Shown: piece after piece, positions 48,577-56,194 of the stretch | How positions within the stretch are numbered: position 1 is the first letter of the stretch | How the letters are laid out: every line of letters begins with the position of its first letter | From: Propioniferax innocua | GTDB lineage: Bacteria; Actinomycetota; Actinomycetes; Propionibacteriales; Propionibacteriaceae | DNA length: 64,000 nt | Assembly (NCBI RefSeq): GCF_006716235.1 | Contig: NZ_VFOR01000001.1 | Coordinates: 1,116,001 to 1,180,000 of the forward strand | Reading direction: 5' to 3' | Translations under genes and position numbers: made by a program | The notes under the pieces: model-generated | Told to the model about the DNA's origin: nothing | Databases searched by the model: none | The model's input: the letters and a program-made list of their open reading frames with translations, nothing else

Positions 48577-49392
48577 TCAGGAATCCGACAACAGATCGTC
48601 GGCCACGCGGCCGATGAGCCCCTTCGCATTGGCCACATCGAGCACCGACCCCGACGTGGTGATGCCGTAGCGACGTGAGGCCAGCAGCACGAAGGCCCCG
48701 GTGTAGTCGGCAGCCTCCGGGCAGCGCCGCAGTGCGGAGGATCGGGCCACCGCGCCCGCCATGTCGAAACTCGTCACCGACGTTTTTGCCAGCCCCATCT
48801 CGGCAGGCCCACGAAGGTCGGACACCATGCCGGCAGGAGCCACGGCATTGACGCGGACATCCGGAGCCAGTTCGTAGGCCAGCTGCTTCACCAGACCAAC
48901 ACCGGCATGCTTGCTGGAAACGTACAAGCTGCCACCCCCGCCGGGATACAGTGCCGCATTCGACAACGTGACGATCACGCTGCCCCTCGACTCCCGCAAA
49001 GGCTCGAGGGCGGCCTTGACGCCCAGCAGTGGCGCCTTGACGTTCACGCGGTAGATGGCATCGAACCCCGCTTCAAGATCTTCTGGCCCCATCTGATCGA
49101 TCCGACGGCCGAAATCCCAGATGCCCGCATTGGCGATGAATGAGTCGAGCCGACCCCACGTCTGCACCGCGAGATCGACCGCGGCCTGATTGTCGACGAA
49201 ACACGAGGCGTCACCGGTGACGACCTTCACCCGATCCGGGTCGACCGCCTCGCCGAGCGCAGCGGCCTTCTCCTTGGAGTGTTCGAGCACGACGACCCGC
49301 GCCCCCTCCTCCACGAGAGTGTCCACGAGCGCCCGCCCCAGCCCGGAGCCACCTCCGGTGAGAGCCACGATCTGTTCCTCAAGCCATGCCAT
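48577..49392 (-). CDS. SDR-family cis-dihydrodiol dehydrogenase
   Basis: A 271-residue NAD-dependent dehydrogenase. It has TGGGSGLG, NAG (IANAGIWDF), catalytic Ser in LSNAALYPGGGG and YVSSK. The sequence resembles BphB/BenD-like cis-2,3-dihydrodiol dehydrogenases, which rearomatise the product of a Rieske dioxygenase. The dioxygenase operon starts 1.2 kb away in the other direction with a TetR gene between. ATG 49392 has AAAGG upstream; three 22-bp repeats lie directly upstream. Confidence 0.82.
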   Translation of the reverse strand: MAWLEEQIVALTGGGSGLGRALVDTLVEEGARVVVLEHSKEKAAALGEAVDPDRVKVVTGDASCFVDNQAAVDLAVQTWGRLDSFIANAGIWDFGRRIDQMGPEDLEAGFDAIYRVNVKAPLLGVKAALEPLRESRGSVIVTLSNAALYPGGGGSLYVSSKHAGVGLVKQLAYELAPDVRVNAVAPAGMVSDLRGPAEMGLAKTSVTSFDMAGAVARSSALRRCPEAADYTGAFVLLASRRYGITTSGSVLDVANAKGLIGRVADDLLSDS

Positions 49393-49403
49393 GTGCACAC
49401 CTT

Positions 49404-49469
49404 TCACACTGATGAAACCCCTGGGTCACACTGATGAAACCCTTGGGTCACACTGATGAAATCCCGGGG
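49404..49469. repeat. Three 22-bp direct repeats upstream of the SDR gene
   Basis: Units at 49404-49425, 49426-49447 and 49448-49469 share TCACACTGATGAAA, then a C-rich end ending in GGG. The first two differ at one base, the third at several. The period is close to two helical turns, so a protein could bind all three on one face. They begin 12 bp upstream of the SDR ATG and reach into its ribosome site region. The rest of the gap to 49608 shows nothing. Confidence 0.85.
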
Positions 49470-49608
49470 TCCCTTCGGCGCCTCGCCGTCACAGGTGACG
49501 CCGCCCCGACGTTGGTTCGACTTGAGTGCCCACGGTCGGCTCGCCCACCGACCAGCGTCGACCCTACCGCCGGAACAGCGAGCAACCCCACTCGGGGCCG
49601 AGGCCAGA

Positions 49609-50337
49609 TCAATCGATCGCGTTCATCAATGCCCGAGCCCGCGCGTCGAAGAAGTCCGGAACGGGCTCGCCCACCTCGCGGCAGGCCTGGGCGACCATGG
49701 CCGCGATGACACTCGTGGCCGCCTCGGTGATCATCCCCTCGTCACGCTGAGTGCCGGCGATGCGCGAGAGGACACAGCCTTCGACGGTCGCCAGAGCATA
49801 ATCAGCCATCTGCCCCGGCAGATCCGGATGCCGTTCCAGCACATTCGCAGGAACCTTCCCGACCCACGCATCGGTCAACATGCACTGGGTCATACGACGC
49901 AGCGCGCGGATCTCCTCCGCAGTGGCCGAATTCAACATGTCCCGGTCCAACATGAGCTGGAGATTGAACCGCCACAGGCCGTAGCGGCGAGGGTTGTCCA
50001 CGATCGAGCTCAACATCACCTGAAGCGGATTGGAGTCCTCGTCATCCTCAAGGGGCTGCTCCATCACCTGGCTCTGCTTGTGGGCCTGCCGAACGAGCTC
50101 GGCGAACAACGCGTCCTTGTCCTTGAAATGCCAGTAGAAGGAACCCGCATGGACGCCTGCACGCTTCTGGATCATGGCAAGGGTTGTGCCCTTGTAGCCA
50201 TGGTCGAGAGCGATCGTCCGAGCAGCCTCGAGAATGCGCTCCCGGGTGGGGACGGTTGCCGACGGCTTCTTCCCATCAGCGGCCCCATCCCGAGCCACAC
50301 CAGCAGCCCCACCATCGGGCCTCCGTGAATCACTCAC
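49609..50337 (-). CDS. TetR-family regulator of the dioxygenase cluster
   Basis: A 242-residue repressor. A flexible Ala/Asp/Gly arm precedes the HTH domain (LDHGYKGTTLAMIQKRAGVHAGSFYWHFKDKDALFAELV); the C-terminal domain is helical with MTQCMLTDAWVGK. GTG 50337 is chosen for GGAGGAG 7 nt upstream. Divergent from the dioxygenase operon; the palindrome at 50494-50511 is the obvious operator candidate. Ligand unknown, probably the aromatic substrate or product. Confidence 0.88.
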   Translation of the reverse strand: MSDSRRPDGGAAGVARDGAADGKKPSATVPTRERILEAARTIALDHGYKGTTLAMIQKRAGVHAGSFYWHFKDKDALFAELVRQAHKQSQVMEQPLEDDEDSNPLQVMLSSIVDNPRRYGLWRFNLQLMLDRDMLNSATAEEIRALRRMTQCMLTDAWVGKVPANVLERHPDLPGQMADYALATVEGCVLSRIAGTQRDEGMITEAATSVIAAMVAQACREVGEPVPDFFDARARALMNAID

Positions 50338-50450
50338 CGACGATCTCCTCCACCTCGACTCCATCCACGGTCAGCCACTGGCCGATCCGCCCTGCGCAGC
50401 TTGCCAGCCCTGCACGAGCAGACCCACCCACGACGTTCATCTCATCCGCC

Positions 50451-50511
50451 TTGAGGTGGCCCAACCTTGGATGTATTGTGCCGAACACCACCACTTGAGT
50501 GCCCACTCAAG
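50451..50511 (+). promoter_or_regulatory. Promoter and operator of the Rieske dioxygenase operon
   Basis: TTGAGG (50451-50456), 17-nt spacer, TATTGT (50474-50479). A perfect palindrome with 8-bp arms (CTTGAGTG / CACTCAAG, 50494-50511) begins about 8 nt after the predicted +1, the classical place for a repressor. It lies in the 288-bp gap between the divergent TetR and dioxygenase genes. Confidence 0.7.
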
Positions 50512-50583
50512 AAATGTTCTCTGACGCCGCTCCTGAGGTCGGAATCGCTTGGCCGATGAAGGCCGACCACCCAGGAGCCCGCT

Positions 50584-50617
50584 GACAGGTCCAAACAAGG
50601 GACAGGTCCAAACAAGG
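50584..50617 (+). repeat. 17-bp tandem duplication carrying the ribosome site
   Basis: GACAGGTCCAAACAAGG occurs twice in direct succession just before the dioxygenase alpha gene, so the Shine-Dalgarno-like AAGGGA is duplicated; the second copy (AAGGGAG) is placed correctly for the ATG at 50626. Confidence 0.85.
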
Positions 50618-50625
50618 GAGTTTCC

Positions 50626-51939
50626 ATGACCGACATCACCGATCTCGTAGACATCGAGAACGGTCAGCTCAACGGGCAGATCTTCCACGACCAGGCCATT
50701 TATGAGATGGAGCTGGAGAAGGTGTGGAGGCGCGCATGGTGCATGCTGGCCCACGATTCGATGATCCCCAAGAAGGGCAATTTCATCCAGAACTTCATCG
50801 GCGAGGACCCCGTCCTCGTCGTGCGCCAGAAGGACGGCGGCGTCAAGGCCTTCCTGAACCAGTGCCGTCACCGGGGCATGCGCATCTGCCGTTTCGACAA
50901 GGGCACGGCCAAGGCCTTCACCTGCTCGTTCCACGGTTGGTCGTACGACCTCGAGGGCAAGCTCGTCCAGGTGCCCCATCAGGAAGCGGCCTACCCCGAG
51001 AGCTTCGACCGCGCCGACCACAGCGCCGTCGCCGTGCCCCGTATCGAGTACTACAAGGGCTTCTGGTTCGGGACCTGGGACGAGGACGCGCCGCCCTTCG
51101 AGGAGTACCTCGGCTCGGCCAAGTACTACCTGGACGGCTACATCGACCGCTGGGACGAGGGCATGGAGGCTGTCGCCTTCCATCGCTGGGTGCTTCCGAA
51201 CAACTGGAAGTACATGGCCGAGCAGCCCACCTCGGACATGCAGCACTCCGAGATCACCCACGTGTCGGCCGCCTCGGTGCTGAACAAGGCCTCCGACGCC
51301 GCCGACCGCACGCTCCGCGGCAAGGAGCCCAAGGGACGCCAGTTCTTCTCCGACTACGGGCACGGCGGCGCATGGTTCGGCCTGAAGGGCGCCGAGGTGC
51401 CCAACACCGGAAAGGCCATGCAGAAGTGGGAATCCGAACCCGAGGTCGCGGCCATGGTCGAACGTCGCCTCGGCGACAACCGTGAGGTGCGTGGCCACCT
51501 CAACATCTGGCCGACCTTCATGGTGCTGGGCAACTACACGATCCGCGTCACCCACCCGCGTGGCCCCCACGAGCAGGAGGTCTGGGCCTGGACCTTCGTG
51601 CCGAAGGAAGCTCCCGAGGAGATCCGCGATTCGATCCGCAAGGACGTCCTGCGGACCTTCACCCCGGGCGGCATGTTCGAGGCTGACGATGCCCTCAACT
51701 GGGAGGAGATGCAGCAGGTGCTGCGCGGCAAGGTCGCGCGTGACTCCGGCTTCAGCTACCAGATGATCGGCGCCCCCATCGAGTGGGACGCCGAGTGCTA
51801 CCCCGGCGGGTCGAGCGCACACGTGTTCTCCGACAACGCCGCGCTCAACATGTACTCGAACTACCTCGACATGATGACCTCCGACTCCTGGGATGAGTTG
51901 AAGGCCAAGCGTGCCGAGCATCGCATGGGCGCGAACTGA
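50626..51939 (+). CDS. Rieske non-heme iron dioxygenase, alpha subunit
   Basis: A 437-residue catalytic subunit. The Rieske [2Fe-2S] site is C80-x-H82-x17-C100-x2-H103 (QCRHRG, CSFHGW). The mononuclear iron site is in NWKYMAEQPTSDMQHSEITH: D204 (bridge), H207, H212, with the Asp ligand probably in EADDALNWEE. It adds both atoms of O2 to an aromatic ring, giving a cis-dihydrodiol. The usual E-N of the NWK motif is E-Q. The large-subunit length and adjacent beta subunit place it with biphenyl/benzoate-type enzymes; substrate unknown. AAGGGAG ribosome site. Confidence 0.93.
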   Translation: MTDITDLVDIENGQLNGQIFHDQAIYEMELEKVWRRAWCMLAHDSMIPKKGNFIQNFIGEDPVLVVRQKDGGVKAFLNQCRHRGMRICRFDKGTAKAFTCSFHGWSYDLEGKLVQVPHQEAAYPESFDRADHSAVAVPRIEYYKGFWFGTWDEDAPPFEEYLGSAKYYLDGYIDRWDEGMEAVAFHRWVLPNNWKYMAEQPTSDMQHSEITHVSAASVLNKASDAADRTLRGKEPKGRQFFSDYGHGGAWFGLKGAEVPNTGKAMQKWESEPEVAAMVERRLGDNREVRGHLNIWPTFMVLGNYTIRVTHPRGPHEQEVWAWTFVPKEAPEEIRDSIRKDVLRTFTPGGMFEADDALNWEEMQQVLRGKVARDSGFSYQMIGAPIEWDAECYPGGSSAHVFSDNAALNMYSNYLDMMTSDSWDELKAKRAEHRMGAN

Positions 51940-51957
51940 GAGCCGGGAGGAACTGCC

Positions 51958-52506
51958 ATGACTGACAAGGTGAACAAGCTGCTGGCCGACGTCGATCCGG
52001 CCGAAGAACGCGCCATCTCCCGTTTCCTACTGGAGGAGGCCCAGATCCTGGACGACTGGGAATGGGCCGCTTGGCTTGATTTCTGGCACGAGGACTGCCT
52101 GTACTGGGCGCCGACCCAGCTCGAGCGTCTGCAGCGAGAGATCGCTGATCGCATCTCCACGTTCGGCACCTCGGCCTATTTCGAGGAGAACAAGACCCAG
52201 CTCAAGCAACGCGTCGACCGCCTGCTCACGCACATGGCCTGGGGTGAGGCACCACCGTCGCGCGCGCGTCACCTCATCACCAATATCCGCGTGACCAAGG
52301 CAGAAGGCGATGGCGTCTACACGGTGAAGTCGAACTTCCTCGACTACCGCTCCAACGGGCAGCGTTCGCAGGACCACATCACCGGCGAGCGCACCGACAC
52401 GATCCTGCGTGCGCCGGATTCCGAGTGGGGTTACCTGATCAAGGAACGTCGCATCCTGTTCGACATGTCCACCATCCTCACCAAGAACCTGAGCCTGTTC
52501 TACTGA
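51958..52506 (+). CDS. Aromatic-ring dioxygenase, beta subunit
   Basis: A 182-residue SnoaL-like cone-fold protein. FLLEEAQILDDWEWAAWLDFWHEDCLYWAP and the RARHLITNIRVTKAEGDGVYTVKSNFLDYRS stretch are typical of the small subunit of hexameric (alpha3beta3) ring-hydroxylating dioxygenases. It has no cofactor and stabilises the oligomer. GGGAGGAAC site before the ATG, 18 bp after alpha. Confidence 0.92.
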   Translation: MTDKVNKLLADVDPAEERAISRFLLEEAQILDDWEWAAWLDFWHEDCLYWAPTQLERLQREIADRISTFGTSAYFEENKTQLKQRVDRLLTHMAWGEAPPSRARHLITNIRVTKAEGDGVYTVKSNFLDYRSNGQRSQDHITGERTDTILRAPDSEWGYLIKERRILFDMSTILTKNLSLFY

Positions 52507-52547
52507 CCGCTGCCAGACAGCCCGACTCCACACGAGAGGCCAGAATT

Positions 52548-53663
52548 GTGAACATCACCCAGCTGCTCGCCGTCGGTGTCGTCACCGCCGACCTCGATGC
52601 GACGCTTCCGCAGTACGCCAAGTACTTGGGAATCGACGATTGGACCGTCGAGGACGTCACAGCCGACCGCATCACCGAATCGGTGTGCCACGGGCGGCGC
52701 AATGGTGGCACCTACCGTACCGCCTTCGGGCGAACCACAGCTGACGCCGAAGGGCCCGGACCGATGGGGCGCAAGCCCGAATCGATTCCCTTCGAGATCG
52801 TGCAGCCCACCGGTGGGGAGACCCCGTTCAACGAGTTCTGGCTCTCACGCGGTGAAGGCATCGCTTGGCTCACCGTTCTTGCCGACGGCTCGGATGCCGA
52901 TGTCGAGGCTCACTTCTCGGGTCTCGGCATCGGCTGTGCCCACACCCATCTGGTGGACGGCACACGTCGGCGTACATTCTGGGACACCCGCGCCGAGCTC
53001 GGCGGTTATCTGCTCGAAGTGGTCACCTCCGAGCCTGAACGCACAGGAGTCAGCGTCCACCACAACGGGCAGGCCCTCCGCGGCAACAGTGCCGATGGAA
53101 CGCCCCGTCGGCCGCTTCCCCTGCAGGGCATCAACCACTTCGGTGTCGTCGTGGACGACACGATGGCCAGCTGCGACGCGTACCACCGCGTGCTGGGCAT
53201 CGAGCATTTCGCCATCAAGACCTGGCAGACCGAAGAGGGTCGCCTCGACGCGCCCTATTACCGAGATCAGAATCCGGTGCAGCACGGCTATTTCACCGCG
53301 CAGGGCTTCGTGGGCAACCTCGGCTTCGAAATCATCCAGTGCAAGTACGGTGATTCGCATTACAACCGCGAGTTCACCGACCAGCGTGGCCCCGGCATCC
53401 ACCACATGTTCCCGTATCTGACGAAGGATCAGGCCGATTGGGATCTTTCGGTGACCACCATGGCCGAGCTCGGTGCCGGGCTGTGCATGGGGTCCGACCT
53501 CCGCGGGGGTGCTGCCGAGTACGGCTACTTCGACACCTTCGACCAGCTGGGCGGCTATCTGCTCGAGGGCGTCATACGTCGCTTCCCGGCTGAGGACCGC
53601 TACATGGCACCCGACTGGGAGGTCGACTTCGCCAAGGCGCCGGAAGCGGAGGGCACCCGATGA
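52548..53663 (+). CDS. Two-domain VOC-family protein, extradiol-dioxygenase-like
   Basis: A 371-residue protein with two vicinal-oxygen-chelate domains. Domain 2 has a complete metal triad: H197 (INHFGVVVDD), H285/H286 (GIHHMF) and E340 (GGYLLEG). Domain 1 keeps a Glu (GGYLLEV) but has no first His (LLAVGVV), so it is degenerate, as in extradiol dioxygenases. It may cleave the catechol made by the dioxygenase and SDR, but it is not a clear BphC. GTG 52548 with GAGAGG upstream. It overlaps the next gene by 4 nt. Confidence 0.78.
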   Translation: MNITQLLAVGVVTADLDATLPQYAKYLGIDDWTVEDVTADRITESVCHGRRNGGTYRTAFGRTTADAEGPGPMGRKPESIPFEIVQPTGGETPFNEFWLSRGEGIAWLTVLADGSDADVEAHFSGLGIGCAHTHLVDGTRRRTFWDTRAELGGYLLEVVTSEPERTGVSVHHNGQALRGNSADGTPRRPLPLQGINHFGVVVDDTMASCDAYHRVLGIEHFAIKTWQTEEGRLDAPYYRDQNPVQHGYFTAQGFVGNLGFEIIQCKYGDSHYNREFTDQRGPGIHHMFPYLTKDQADWDLSVTTMAELGAGLCMGSDLRGGAAEYGYFDTFDQLGGYLLEGVIRRFPAEDRYMAPDWEVDFAKAPEAEGTR

Positions 53664-54421
53664 GCGGAATCACCCCCCTGCGCGTCCTGCACACCTTCGA
53701 CAATGCCGCCGGATTCGATGAGCTCCCCGAGGAAGTCGCGAGGCTTCGGTCCGTTCCCGGCTGCGCGTCTGCAGAGCTCTACAGCAGCGTCACCCCCGGT
53801 GACGATTTCCATGCCCTGACAGCGTTGTGGTCCTCGGAGGACACCTTCGACGCCTGGTGGGACACCGTGCGCAAGGGAGACTTCCCTTCGATCCGTCGGC
53901 TCGTCGCCGAACCCGACGAGGGCAACCTTGAGATCGACCGGTCCGGCACCGAGTTCTACCCTCAGACGCCCTTCGCGCTGCGCGATGGCACCTGGGTTCC
54001 CGAGGCCTTGGATGAGAAGGCTCGTACCATCTTCTGGCCCGCCCGCGGCCCGGTCCGCGTCATCATCCAAAACGCTGTGGAAGCCACCGACGCCATGTAC
54101 GCCAAGATCCGCACCGAGGTGCTCGACACCCGCCGCGAGGAAGGCTGCCTGGAATACGCGTGGCTCGAGAACATCGACCTTCCCGGCCACCTGCTGCTCC
54201 TCGAAGTATGGACCGACCAGATCCGCTACGACCGCCACTGGACGCTGCGTGAACGTACTGCGGCATTCGTGGGAGATAATCTCCGTAAACCGGCGACCCC
54301 CGCACGGGGTCCCGTCTCCCGGGAGTTCTACCGTTATCAGGACTTCCGGCATCACTATGACCGTTGGCTGCCCGTCGATCCTGACGCTCACGCCACGGCC
54401 ATCATGTGGCCGGCGGGCTGA
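53660..54421 (+). CDS. ABM/dimeric alpha-beta-barrel-like protein, two tandem domains
   Basis: A 253-residue protein in which two halves (about 1-95 and 125-235) resemble antibiotic-biosynthesis-monooxygenase (ABM) ferredoxin-like domains; the second half VRVIIQNAVEATDAMYAKIRTEVLDTRREEGCLEYAWLENI is the clearer. Such domains act as cofactor-free monooxygenases, decarboxylases or isomerases. Its place inside a ring-dioxygenase operon is unusual. Function unknown. Confidence 0.65.
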   Translation: MSGITPLRVLHTFDNAAGFDELPEEVARLRSVPGCASAELYSSVTPGDDFHALTALWSSEDTFDAWWDTVRKGDFPSIRRLVAEPDEGNLEIDRSGTEFYPQTPFALRDGTWVPEALDEKARTIFWPARGPVRVIIQNAVEATDAMYAKIRTEVLDTRREEGCLEYAWLENIDLPGHLLLLEVWTDQIRYDRHWTLRERTAAFVGDNLRKPATPARGPVSREFYRYQDFRHHYDRWLPVDPDAHATAIMWPAG

Positions 54422-54468
54422 CGCCCCGCTGGATTTCGTGACGTAACCACCAACCGAAGGAAGAGAAC

Positions 54469-54828
54469 ATGACCGAGCCCATCAAGGTGGCCACCGTCGG
54501 TGACATCGACGACGACGAAGCCATCGTCGTCCCCGGTGACGTCAATGGGACAGGAAACCCGATCGCGGTGTTCTTCACCGAGGACGAGTACTACGCCCTC
54601 GACGACACCTGCACCCATGCGGAGGCCTCGCTCGCCGATGGCTGGGTCGAGGGCTGCGAAGTCGAATGCCCTATCCACGCGGCCAAGTTCAATCTCTGCA
54701 CCGGCCAGGCGATGAACCTGCCCGCCACGATTCCCGTCCGCACCCACAAGGTCGAGGTGCGCGGTGACGAGATCTGGTTGCACCCCGGCGTCCCCGTCGA
54801 GGGAGCCGTGCTCGAGGCCGATCAGTGA
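54469..54828 (+). CDS. Rieske-type ferredoxin
   Basis: A 119-residue electron carrier with C48-x-H50 (TCTHAEASL) and C67-x2-H70 (ECPIHAAKF), the BphF/CarAc-type Rieske site. It passes electrons from the reductase encoded next to the dioxygenase. GGAAGAG before the ATG; 4-nt overlap with the reductase. Confidence 0.93.
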   Translation: MTEPIKVATVGDIDDDEAIVVPGDVNGTGNPIAVFFTEDEYYALDDTCTHAEASLADGWVEGCEVECPIHAAKFNLCTGQAMNLPATIPVRTHKVEVRGDEIWLHPGVPVEGAVLEADQ

Positions 54829-56060
54829 GCGATGCGGTACCGGCCCGCGTCCCGGAGTCGGTCGCGATCATCGGCGGCGGGCTGGCCGGTTTCACCACCG
54901 CGCAGTCCCTTCGCGCCAGTGGCTACACCGGCACGGTGACCATCATTGATCCCGAGGGCACGCCATACGACCGTCCCCCGCTGAGCAAGGATTATCTGGC
55001 GGGGAAGGCCGACGCCGAACAGCTGGGCCTCGTTCCTGCGGATTGGTATGCCGAGAACGCCGTGGAGGTGGTCCCGCATCGGGTGGACTCCATAGACCCG
55101 GACTCCGGCATCGTGAGGTGCGCCGACGGCAGTCGGACGCAGGCTGAGGCGATCGTCCTCGCTCTCGGCGGACGCCCTCGCATGCTTCCGGTCCCGGGAG
55201 GAGACCTCCCCGGGCTGCATGTTCTACGCACCCGAGCCGATGCCGACGCCCTACGCGGTGAACTCGCCGCCGGACGGCGTGTGTGCATCATCGGTGCCGG
55301 CTTGATCGGCGCCGAGGTCGCGTCCACCGCAGTGGATGTGGGCTGTGAGGTGACACTGATCGACCCGGTGAAGATCCCACTGACGGCGGCGGTTGGCGTC
55401 GAGCTGGCGAACCGCCTGCATGCCATGCACGAAGAGCATGGTGTGCAGGTGGTGGAAGGCATGACCTCCTCCATCACCCACGGCGAGGAGGGATATGTCG
55501 TCACCACCGAGGACCCCACCGCGGGAGAGTTCCCCGCCGACGTCGTTCTCGTCGCCGTCGGCATCGTCCCCAACACCGAGCTGGCCTCGACCGCCGGGCT
55601 CGACGTGGACAACGGCATTCTCGTGGATCCGGCTCAGAAGACCACCCATCCGCGTGTGTGGGCCGTCGGTGATGCTGCCCGAATCCGCACCGCGGACGGC
55701 ATCCTGTTGCGTCGACACGAGCATTGGGAGTCTGCCATGCGTTCGGGCGAGACCGCTGCGGCATCGATCCTGGGCAGGGACCTCCCCCGGCATGGTGCCG
55801 CCTGGATGTGGACCGATCGATACGGGCATCATGTCGAGGCCATCGGTGACATGACCGCTGGTGAGCCCGTGGTGCGGACTGACAACGGCAGGCCCTCGGC
55901 CGAGTTCCGTCTCGACGCCGACGGCACCATGGTCGGCGCTGCCGCCATCGATCCGGGAACGACGATCCGTGCCGCACGACGCATCATCGACCGCGGCATC
56001 GTGGTCGATCAGGTCCAACTCGCCGATTCTTCGGTTCCGCTCAAGAAACTCGCACGCTGA
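54825..56060 (+). CDS. FAD-dependent ferredoxin reductase
   Basis: A 411-residue class I oxygenase-coupled reductase of the BphG/CamA type. FAD fold IIGGGLAGFTTAQSLRASGY, RPPLSKDYL, NAD fold IIGAGLIGAEVA and the VWAVGDAARI motif are present; the C-terminal RRHEHWESAMRSGETAAASILG is characteristic. It transfers electrons from NADH to the Rieske ferredoxin. GTG start overlapping the ferredoxin stop. Last gene of the dioxygenase operon. Confidence 0.93.
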   Translation: MSDAVPARVPESVAIIGGGLAGFTTAQSLRASGYTGTVTIIDPEGTPYDRPPLSKDYLAGKADAEQLGLVPADWYAENAVEVVPHRVDSIDPDSGIVRCADGSRTQAEAIVLALGGRPRMLPVPGGDLPGLHVLRTRADADALRGELAAGRRVCIIGAGLIGAEVASTAVDVGCEVTLIDPVKIPLTAAVGVELANRLHAMHEEHGVQVVEGMTSSITHGEEGYVVTTEDPTAGEFPADVVLVAVGIVPNTELASTAGLDVDNGILVDPAQKTTHPRVWAVGDAARIRTADGILLRRHEHWESAMRSGETAAASILGRDLPRHGAAWMWTDRYGHHVEAIGDMTAGEPVVRTDNGRPSAEFRLDADGTMVGAAAIDPGTTIRAARRIIDRGIVVDQVQLADSSVPLKKLAR

Positions 56061-56066
56061 GCCTGT

Positions 56067-56114
56067 TCCACCTCTACGTTCTGCCGTGCAGACACGGCAT
56101 CACGTAGAGGTGGA
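56067..56114. repeat. Dispersed hairpin repeat, copy 2
   Basis: Nearly perfect 48-bp palindrome: 13-bp outer stem TCCACCTCTACGT, a 2-nt internal loop, a 7-bp inner stem (TGCCGTG / CACGGCA) and loop CAGA. It is the better-preserved relative of 16767-16815 in inverted orientation. It lies between the convergent ferredoxin-reductase and rpoC genes, 7 bp from the former. Confidence 0.85.
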
Positions 56115-56131
56115 GCCGAACCAGCACCAAC

Positions 56132-56171
56132 GACGCCGGGCCGCCTCCCCTGAGGGGAGACGGCCCGGCGT
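56132..56171. terminator. Terminator of rpoBC and of the dioxygenase operon
   Basis: A 12-bp GC stem (GACGCCGGGCCG / CGGCCCGGCGTC), one mismatch, six more pairs (CTCCCC / GGGGAG) and loop TGA, between convergent genes. Confidence 0.85.
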
Positions 56172-56194
56172 CATTTGGTGTCAGCGACTCGTCA

